A stretch of DNA of 64,000 nucleotides from Cercis canadensis (lineage: Eukaryota; Streptophyta; Magnoliopsida; Fabales; Fabaceae). Positions 58,901 to 64,000 of the stretch are shown here, piece by piece. Location: positions 129,503 to 193,502 of the forward strand of contig QAOA01006460.1 in NCBI GenBank assembly GCA_003255065.1, in the 5' to 3' direction. The position numbers and the translations under genes are program-made. The stretch's first letter is position 1, and every line of letters starts with the position of its first letter. A model generated the notes under the pieces. That model saw only the letters and a program-made list of their open reading frames with translations, ran no database searches and had not been told where the DNA came from.

Positions 58901-60948
58901 TTTTTCAGTAATTAATATTTAACTGAAGCAATTCAATTTGAAGCATTGCATCTTTCTAGAGTTACAGTATCAACCACACCTTTGTAATTGCAAGACTATG
59001 GTGATCAAAGGGGTTATTGCTTATCAGTTCTGTTAGATCTTAGCGGTTCTCATGCTTCTTTAATCTGTTTAATGGTAAAAGTCACTGTTTCCTTTTGCAG
59101 GATATATATGAGGCAACTGAATTTCAACCTCTGATTTCATCCAATAGTGATGTTGCAACAAAAGATGAATTATGTCTATGTTCAATTAAGTTGAAGATTG
59201 CTCATATATCTGCAACTCTATGTAGCAGGTATTGTATCCTGTCTTCTGTTCACTTAAGTCAAATGTATGCTTCATTATGTGTAATCTTTCAAAGCCATCC
59301 AAATTTTATGTTCTGCTCATGGTACCCGCATCACATGCTTGACTTGTTTTTTTTGTAATTTTAATGAATTATTTGAGGTTTCCAATTTTGATGTTCTAGT
59401 TTGCATTAATCACATGAATACTAGAGTGTGGTTTTATGATGTTACAGTGTGCCCCCATGACTCACATGTTTGGTAGGCCATTGGGAATGTGTGGCCTAAG
59501 TTAATGATGCAATAGGAATGGGCTATAGGCTCAGGAACTAGGGCAAAGTTTTGGCAAGACTAGTGAATTGAAGAAGAGGGAGCTTGATTTTGTTACTCAT
59601 CTGATCCAAGTAAATTGGTTGAATTTCGTAGTGCATGAGTTTGCTTTGTATGAAGGTATGTGGGACTGGCCTATGTTGAATGAGTTTCTTCCTCTGCATA
59701 GTTTGGATAGCCATTTAGCCAACCTTGCTGAATGATCCTTCTGATGAGTTGATTTGGAGATGGGCAACAAATGGTAACTTCTCAGTTTGCAGTGCTTATG
59801 AGGGTTTAGCCCATAGCAGTTGGGGTGTTGAAGAGAGATACTGGAAATTAATATGGAGGTGGCTCATGGGTGTCTCCTTACAAATGCCTACCATAGCAAA
59901 TGGAGTGTGGATAGCACCATGTGTGCATGGTGCGAGGGCATGAGGAGTCAGTCTTCCAACTGACCAACTGTTCTTGCTTTTTCCCTCCTATTTGTGACCA
60001 TAGAAACTCCTACTGAAATTGGAAATTCAGTGTGATGATTGAGCCATAACTTTTCCTTTTAAAACGTTAATTTTGTTTGCTATGCCTTGATTTCCTAAAA
60101 AGCAAGCCATTTGAAATTGGATCTCTTGATGTTTTGTAAGATTTTCTTTGTCACTTGTTACTTAAATTTTCTCATACAAGATAATGATTCTCAAAGTGAT
60201 ATAGAGTGCGTATTCTCAGTTATTGATAAGCCGTTGAATCCCACATTTGTTAATTTCTGTTATTATTGTGAGGACTATGTGTGTAAAACGAATAAAAGCA
60301 TTTTATAGTGTTGTTTATAGTTCATCACAGTCAACTAACTATGTTACTTCATTCTTTTCTCTTATGTGCTAGGAGGTATGATGAAGGAATTTGTGAGATA
60401 ATTTTTGAAGGAGGAATTATTGAGTATAAGCTCTACAAAGAACATGCAACTATTATATCCAAAGTAAAGTCAGGAAAGATGGTATATCCACATAACAAGA
60501 AAGTCATTCTGCATACTAGAAGGGTTTGTGTCTTTCTTTTGTTTATATTATTTTTATTATCTTTCAATGCCAATCCATTTGATGTTGATGTTTGTTCCTT
60601 GATTTGCAGCCTATTGTTGAAAGTGATATACTGGATATTGTGGATTATTCTTGTAGCATTCAAGTAGATTTCTCATTTGATAGTGATATTGGACCGTCGG
60701 TAAAGGTATTTTCACTGTCTTTTACCCTGGTAACTTGTTGATATAAGTAGTGAGTGATTAGCTTTTATGTGTAACACGACAATTTAAAGCAGAAATTTAA
60801 TGTTGCCATTTTACTGGTGTTCTAAAGATCTAAATTTATGCTACAGGGAATGCTCCAACAACTTGAAGGGACATTTGATTCACAAATTTTATCGAATCTC
60901 ATGGAGTTTTATGATGTATATACATCTTTCAAATTTCAGAATGAAAGG
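38044..60948 (+). CDS. VPS13: VPS13 / chorein-family bridge-like lipid transfer protein, N-terminal 635 residues, 18 exons (3' end outside the window)
   Basis: VPS13 proteins form long hydrophobic grooves that move bulk lipid between membranes at contact sites. Exons by frame and GT/AG sites: 38044-38140, 39261-39338, 39505-39617, 44155-44248, 44559-44602, 44961-45029, 45173-45234, 45313-45520, 47695-47763, 47852-47931, 50542-50691, 51599-51662, 57943-58044, 58185-58382, 59101-59228, 60373-60523, 60610-60705, 60847-60948. They total 1905 nt, exactly 635 codons, with no stop. Chorein_N starts at the first Met: [20 protein letters not shown], then [20 protein letters not shown] and [20 protein letters not shown]. 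Later conserved blocks are [40 protein letters not shown] and [20 protein letters not shown]. Plant VPS13 proteins exceed 3000 residues, so most of the gene lies to the right. An upstream splice acceptor (37991-37997) implies a 5' UTR intron. Introns 3, 8, 10, 12 and the one after exon 18 carry retrotransposons. Confidence 0.93.
38141..39260 (+). other. VPS13 intron 1 with a minus-strand LINE tail
   Basis: About 38800-38960 resembles the 3' tail of a minus-strand LINE, with an AGGAGGA/TCCTCC hairpin at 38869-38888. The rest is plain intron. Confidence 0.4.
39935..40419 (+). repeat. 5' LTR of the truncated gypsy element
   Basis: 485 bp, starting TGTTGAGAAAG and ending CCCTGCATCA, immediately upstream of the tRNA-Met type primer site. 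Confidence 0.7.
39935..41860 (+). mobile_element. Truncated Ty3/gypsy retrotransposon (5' LTR and GAG part)
   Basis: The 5' LTR at 39935-40419 is followed after three bases by a TGGTATCAGAGCCC primer-binding site. A GAG-like frame starts near 40458 ([20 protein letters not shown]) and continues with several stops through CWELGHLS (a damaged zinc knuckle near 40938) and an acidic [17 protein letters not shown] stretch ending in MTTP. 41126-41450 is an acidic Glu/Ser-rich open frame with no family I know. No protease, RT or 3' LTR remains; sequence changes near 41860 to a minus-strand copia element. Confidence 0.7.
41860..44143 (-). mobile_element. Truncated copia retrotransposon (5' LTR, GAG, protease, part of integrase)
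   Basis: Minus strand. The 5' LTR 43928-44143 is followed by the primer site (GCTCTGATACCA on plus, about 43916-43927). GAG fragments lie at 44012-43225. A zinc knuckle [13 protein letters not shown] (final Cys lost) lies near 43075, then protease [13 protein letters not shown] near 42795. GAG-pre-integrase and an integrase core follow ([45 protein letters not shown]; 42342-41917). It breaks off just after [18 protein letters not shown], so RT, RNase H and the 3' LTR are gone. Frameshifts and stops are present. Confidence 0.85.
43928..44143 (-). repeat. 5' LTR of the truncated copia element, ending 11 bp before a VPS13 exon
   Basis: 216 bp, TG to CA. The plus-strand right edge is followed by CTTTGTGATAG and then VPS13 exon 4 at 44155. 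CTTTG would be the target duplication, but its partner is lost with the missing 3' half. Confidence 0.8.
45735..46700 (-). mobile_element. Decayed copia remnant
   Basis: Plus-strand CCCCCTCAGGCTAGAGCAT (about 45802) is a copia polypurine tract read backwards. Further right the minus strand has weak integrase similarity ([16 protein letters not shown] near 46530). Many stops; no LTR pair recognised. It lies in the 45521-47694 VPS13 intron. Confidence 0.5.
46701..47694 (+). other. VPS13 intron 8 remainder, with T/G homopolymer and LINE tail
   Basis: A T run followed by a G run with N (46946) occurs near 46921-46948. 47340-47455 resembles a plus-strand LINE 3' tail, with a weak hairpin at 47379-47402. 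Confidence 0.4.
48340..49020 (+). mobile_element. LINE (L1 type) fragment with a nested SINE-like insertion
   Basis: The translation follows the RT-to-zinc-binding region of plant L1 elements: [19 protein letters not shown], then [19 protein letters not shown]. After the insertion at 48641-48720 it resumes with [20 protein letters not shown] and [18 protein letters not shown]. Stops and a frameshift are present. The left side borders a T/G homopolymer with an N at 48304. Confidence 0.75.
48641..48720 (+). mobile_element. Very short SINE-like retroposon with 20-bp target duplication
   Basis: 80 bp between direct repeats 48621-48640 and 48721-48740 (GAGTATGGTTTACACCATAG, one mismatch). It ends in AATTA15-like poly(A). 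It contains a tRNA T-arm/box B pattern: GTGTG, TTCAAAT loop, CCCAC (48660-48676, stem pairing with one G-U). No box A is visible, so it may be 5'-truncated or a tRNA-3'-half retroposon. Confidence 0.75.
49021..50227 (+). other. VPS13 intron 10, mostly unrecognised
   Basis: It contains a direct repeat of about 65 bp: 'ggtattgattttg...aatattaaccccttaaattt' at about 49728-49775 and 49813-49871, the second with a T/G homopolymer inside. No gene seen. Confidence 0.4.
50228..50491 (+). mobile_element. TRIM (terminal-repeat retrotransposon in miniature)
   Basis: Tiny LTRs at 50228-50275 and 50421-50491 both begin TGTTAGATATA and end GGTTCTTGACA or AGTTCTTGACA; the first lacks about 23 bp. After the first comes TGGTATCTGAGCC (50276-50288), one base off the tRNA-Met primer site. 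Before the second is purine-rich GTGTGTGGGGGTG. Flanks GAGAG and AAGAG are a near-match target duplication. The internal part of about 145 bp has no coding capacity. Confidence 0.8.
50985..51556 (+). mobile_element. LINE (L1 type) 3' end
   Basis: It starts with [20 protein letters not shown], the motif before the zinc-binding domain, then decays. The 3' region keeps a hairpin AGGAGGAT/TCCTCCTT (51486-51506) and ends CAATAAATTCTTTTATCCAAAAA. Confidence 0.75.
51663..52107 (+). other. VPS13 intron 12, left part, nothing recognised
   Basis: AT-rich intron sequence up to the target duplication of the solo LTR. Confidence 0.35.
52113..52495 (-). mobile_element. Solo LTR, same family as 11792-12169, opposite orientation
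   Basis: Read on the minus strand it begins TGTTAGCCCAAAAGAGTTAG and aligns along its length with 11792-12169. It ends ATGTACCA rather than CCTAACA. It is bracketed by perfect GGGTG duplications at 52108-52112 and 52496-52500. Confidence 0.85.
52501..53396 (+). other. VPS13 intron 12, middle part with a LINE-like tail
   Basis: 52690-52925 resembles a plus-strand LINE tail ('cctttcttaatacaattctt', then an A-rich end) similar to the one ending at 9622. 52930-53390 is AT-rich and not recognised. Confidence 0.4.
53397..53556 (+). repeat. 5' LTR of the copia element at 53397-57885
   Basis: 160 bp, TGTTAGAATATTAG to TTTCTCACA, directly followed by the primer-binding site. Confidence 0.88.
53988..57706 (+). 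pseudogene. Copia GAG-POL pseudogene
   Basis: The order is copia but every domain is broken. GAG runs from [14 protein letters not shown] (53988) with frameshifts; a zinc knuckle [14 protein letters not shown] lies near 54737. The protease and most of the pre-integrase region are deleted: LEPWVLES at about 54972 runs straight into unrelated sequence, then [13 protein letters not shown]. Integrase has [13 protein letters not shown] (55325) and [14 protein letters not shown] reads [38 protein letters not shown] and [12 protein letters not shown], where the YVDD box has become YVDE. RNase H has [13 protein letters not shown] and [15 protein letters not shown]. Numerous stops; certainly inactive. 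Confidence 0.88.
57714..57885 (+). repeat. 3' LTR of the copia element at 53397-57885
   Basis: 172 bp, TGTTAGAACATTAG to TTTCTCACA, preceded by the polypurine tract. Confidence 0.88.
58565..58800 (-). repeat. Probable minus-strand LINE 3' tail
   Basis: Near 58629-58648 there is a degraded form of the same hairpin (GGACGATAAGATGTTCTCC), next to an A/T-rich end at 58565-58600. It lies in the VPS13 intron after 58382. Confidence 0.4.
59495..59950 (+). mobile_element. LINE (L1 type) fragment
   Basis: The translation reads [20 protein letters not shown], then [19 protein letters not shown] and [19 protein letters not shown]. This is the segment between RT and the zinc-binding domain of plant L1-like elements. 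It is truncated on both sides and carries stops. Confidence 0.7.
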
Positions 60949-61889
60949 GTATGTTTCATTTGAGTTGAAGGATTTTTTGTTGGAGCAAAGCTAATTGTTA
61001 TTTATTATATTTAAAATGATTTAAGCATCATTCTTAAGGAATGTTATAGATTATTGTGGAAAGTGCTGCTTTGAGTTTTGATTGAGTTTTATTGGCCTCC
61101 ATATACATAGCCAGCATGGAGACATTTGTGTAGGATTTTCCTAATGCCTTGGATTAGTGGTACAATCACGTAGTTAATTTTGCAAAATTTGGTGCTATCA
61201 TAAAGCACACTGCGCCATTGTGCTAAATGCCATGAAATGACTATAGAAGATATGTTAGAAGCATCATAAGATGCCTATGATTCATAGGATCTTGTGCATG
61301 AACCTACTACATTTTCTGTGGAAAATTTTCGGTTGTACCTTTTGTCATAGGTTCTATATTTTAAATTCTAATTCAACTAATATCTTCCATTTTGTGAATC
61401 AGCAACTTTTGCTTCTCATTATTTTATTCAGAAATTGAGAGTGTCTACTTTACACCAGCATGGGTGGGGTGCCATCTGTGGTTATAAAGAGTAAATATGG
61501 TTTATGGCAAAATAGGTGGCATGCCAACTCAGCAATCACTGGAACTCACTCTCACTAAAGTCCCTGTAATTTTATTTGTGTGTGGGATATGTCTCTTCTA
61601 GAGCATTGATGTAAGCATGGTAATCATTTGCGTTTTGGGATTTAGGAGGATCTTTTTTTTTTTGTTTGGGGAGAGAGAGGGGGGGGGGGGGGGNGGGGGG
61701 TGTGGGGGTTGAAGGGGCGTGGGAGAATGTTCTCTTTTTAGAGTCATTTCCTCGAATAGATCGTCTTTCTTCTTTGATTGGGGGTTTTGGACTGTTGATT
61801 ATTTTTTGGTGTTTGTTCTTGTAAATTGTCATGCCCTTATCTATTCTTTGAACATGTAGAAAAAATTTTCTTACCCATTCTGCGAAGGT
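60949..61889 (+). other. VPS13 intron after exon 18, left part
   Basis: No further VPS13 exon recognised. 61650-61700 is a T run then a long G run with N (61694), next to 'tttaggaggatc' that resembles half of the LINE tail hairpin. Confidence 0.4.
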
Positions 61890-61959
61890 GTTAGATATAA
61901 AAACCATTCTTGTGCTTCACCTAATTGCTTAAGCTTTTGGACCATGTGGTCAAGAGTTC
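61890..61959 (+). mobile_element. TRIM remnant, interrupted by a copia insertion
   Basis: TGTTAGATATAAAAACCATT... matches the LTR of the TRIM at 50228-50491. It is followed by GACCATGTGGTCAAGAGTTC, which resembles that TRIM's internal start, with a deletion between. The copia LTR begins directly after, at 61960. Confidence 0.6.
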
Positions 61960-62107
61960 TGTGAGAATAGTGGAAAGGTTGTGAGACTAGCTTCTCACAT
62001 CTATTATTTATACTAACTGTACAGCAATAACGGGCCTAATCATAAGCTAATTACAAGCCTAAACATATGCTATAATAACTACAGTATTTACAGCTAATAT
62101 TCTAACA
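61960..62107 (-). repeat. 3' LTR of the copia element at the right edge
   Basis: 148 bp. In element orientation it starts TGTTAGAATATTAGCTG and ends ACTATTCTCACA, alignable with the LTRs at 53397 and 57714. Confidence 0.85.
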
Positions 62108-62114
62108 CTCCTCC

Positions 62115-64000
62115 TCAAGCTGGAGCACACATATTATATGTTCCAAGCTTGTTACAAATATAGTTAACCCGAGGGCCTCCGAGAGACTTAGTGAATATGT
62201 CTGCTAGCTGGTCATTTGATCTAACAAAACTAGTAGCAATATCCCCTGAAAGTATTTTCTGTCTAACAAAGTGACAGTCAATCTCTATATGTTTGGTCCT
62301 TTCATGGAAGACTGGATTGGAGGCAATGTGGAGAGCTGCTTGGTTATCGCATATTAGTTTCATCTGTTGAATCTTCATGAATTTTAACTCCTGAAGTAAT
62401 TGTTTCAACCATATGAGCTCACAGGTTGCTTTAGCCATGGCTCGGTATTCTGCCTCAGCCGTGGATAGAGCAACAACTGATTGTTTCTTACTCTTCCATG
62501 ACACTAGATTGCCCCCAACAAATACACAATATCCAGTGGTTGAGCGTCTATCGTATGGACAGCCTGCCCAGTCAGCATCTGAATATCCAACCACCTGAGT
62601 ATGTCCCCTACTTTCATACAATAGGCCTTTACCTGGTGCCTTCTTGATGTATTTTAAAATACGAACTACTGCATCCCAATGACTGTCACACGGAGCACTT
62701 AGAAATTGACTAAGTACACTCATAGGGAATGCAATATCAGGACGTGTCACTGTAAGGTAGTTGAGTTTCCCAACAAGTCTCCGATATCTACTGGGATCTG
62801 ATAAGGGCTCCCCCTGATCAGGTAGGAGCTTGACATTTGGATCCATTGGAGTCTCCACAGGTTTGCAGTTTGACATACCTGTTTCTTTCAATATATCCAA
62901 GGCATATTTTCGCTGTGAGATGGTAACACCCTTTCGGGATTGAGCAACTTCTATTCCCAGAAAATACTTGAGTTTGCCCAAATCTTTTGTCTGAAAGTGC
63001 TGGAATAGATGTTGCTTGAGTTTTTGTATGCCTTCTTGATCATTCCCTGTAATCACAATGTCATCCACATAGACAATCAAGTACATGCATCGGTTAGAGG
63101 ATGAGTGAAAGTAAAAGACTGAATGATCAGCCTCACTTCGAGTCGTATCAAACTATAGGACAACTGAACTAAATCTCCCAAACCAAGCCCGTGGAGATTG
63201 TTTAAGTCCATAGAGAGATCGGCGAAGTCGACACACCAATCTAGACTCCCCCTGAGCAACAAATCCAGGAGGTTGCTCCATATAAACTTCCTCTTGCAAT
63301 TCACCATGTAGAAAGACATTTTTAATATCCAATTGATAAAGAGCCAGTGGTGAATGGCAGCCATAGAGAGAAAGAGGCGAACAGATGCCATCTTGGCAAC
63401 TGGAGAGAAGGTATCACCATAATCAAGTCCGTAGATCTGGGTGTATCCCTTGGCAACCAACCGGGCTTTCAAACGATCTATTTGGCCATCAGGGCCAACT
63501 TTGACTGTATAAACCCAACGACAACCAACAGTGGATTTACCACGTGGTAGAGGCACCAAATCCCAAGTGCTATTAGAGTCTAAAGCAGCCATCTCATCAA
63601 TCATTGCCTTATGCCAGCCTGGGTCAGAAAGTGCTTCACCTACATTTTTAGGAATAGAAACAGGAGACAAAGACGACACAAAAGCAGAATATTGTGGAGA
63701 CAAACGGTGATAGCTCACAAAATTATAAATGGGATAAGGATTGCGAGTAGAACGAATACCTTTGCGGCCAGCAATAGATCGGTCCAAGTTAGAGATCGGA
63801 ACCTGAGAAGTGACTGGAGCAAGAGATGAATCCAATGGGGCATGAGCAGGGAGGTCATTGGTGGGAGGGTTGTCAACAGGCTCAAGGATGGGTGGCACGA
63901 TGGGTGGGTGCTCAATAGGCCTAGTGACAGGTGGCACAATGGTAGGGTCCTCAACAAGGTCAGGTCGAGGCCGACGATGGTAGGTGAGGAAAGGAGGTGC
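62115..64000 (-). pseudogene. Copia POL (RT and RNase H) with frameshifts
   Basis: RT begins inside 63937: [20 protein letters not shown], then [20 protein letters not shown] and [20 protein letters not shown]. After AAIHHW (about 63355) a missing base shifts the frame until about 63150, where the proper frame resumes with [15 protein letters not shown] and continues unbroken from 63086: [19 protein letters not shown], an intact YVDD box. RNase H then reads [40 protein letters not shown] and QLADIFTKSLGG, ending at 62115. Only the frameshifted stretch prevents a complete RT, so the decay is modest. Confidence 0.88.

Larger units (their letters stand above)
61960..64000 (-). mobile_element. 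Copia retrotransposon, 3' half (continues beyond the window)
   Basis: Minus strand. The 3' LTR 61960-62107 (148 bp, TG to CA) is adjoined by a polypurine tract (CTCCTCCTCAAGCTGGAG on plus, about 62108-62125). RNase H and RT follow to the window edge. It has the same family LTR and protein sequence as 53397-57885 but is much better preserved. AGTTC at 61955-61959 is the candidate target duplication; the partner is outside. Confidence 0.92.

Noticed and set aside
62413..63829. Plus-strand open frames in the right-edge copia element
   Set aside because: Shadows of the minus-strand RT and RNase H frames.
1..64000. CRISPR arrays, operons, rRNA or bacterial-type signals
   Set aside because: None present; splice sites, introns and retrotransposons show nuclear plant DNA.

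Overview
This is a nuclear, AT-rich, intron-rich, transposon-dense plant window. Two conserved plant genes, abundant Ty1/copia retrotransposons primed by a tRNA-Met type site, L1-type LINE remnants, a TRIM, a SINE-like insertion and a Pack-MULE all point to a eudicot. Several repeats look like ones I associate with grapevine, but the species is an inference. Six single N bases sit inside long G or C homopolymers, which suggests an early Sanger-type assembly.

Layout. (1) 1-19648, plus strand: the C-terminal half of PROTEIN PHOSPHATASE METHYLESTERASE 1 (PME1/PPME1). I see eight exons; the 5' exons lie left of the window. Its introns are swollen by a young, almost complete copia element (3343-8386, minus), LINE pieces, a solo LTR (11792-12169), related direct repeats (15.5-17.7 kb) and a Pack-MULE (18126-19019) that carries a piece of a UDP-glycosyltransferase gene. 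(2) 19.6-33.8 kb: a gene graveyard with no intact gene. It holds fragments of PIR121/SRA1, a plastid-type tyrosine/tryptophan permease, a PDI-like 5-2 protein, an LRR receptor kinase, one unrecognised exon and a possible RRP12 fragment inside a transposon-like repeat. (3) 33.8-64.0 kb, plus strand: the 5' end of a VPS13 (bridge-like lipid transfer protein) gene. Eighteen coding exons join in frame into 635 codons without a stop, and the gene continues past the right edge. Its introns hold a truncated gypsy and a truncated copia element tail to tail, a decayed copia remnant, LINE pieces with a SINE-like insertion, a TRIM, a second solo LTR, a full-length decayed copia element (53397-57885) and the 3' half of a related copia element in the opposite orientation (61960 to the edge).

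The two working genes are unrelated in function: PME1 removes the methyl ester from the PP2A catalytic subunit, and VPS13 moves lipids at membrane contacts. Their exon splice signals and reading frames are preserved. Nearly all the rest of the window is mobile DNA or its by-products, and much of the interest lies in how those elements captured, truncated and nested into one another.
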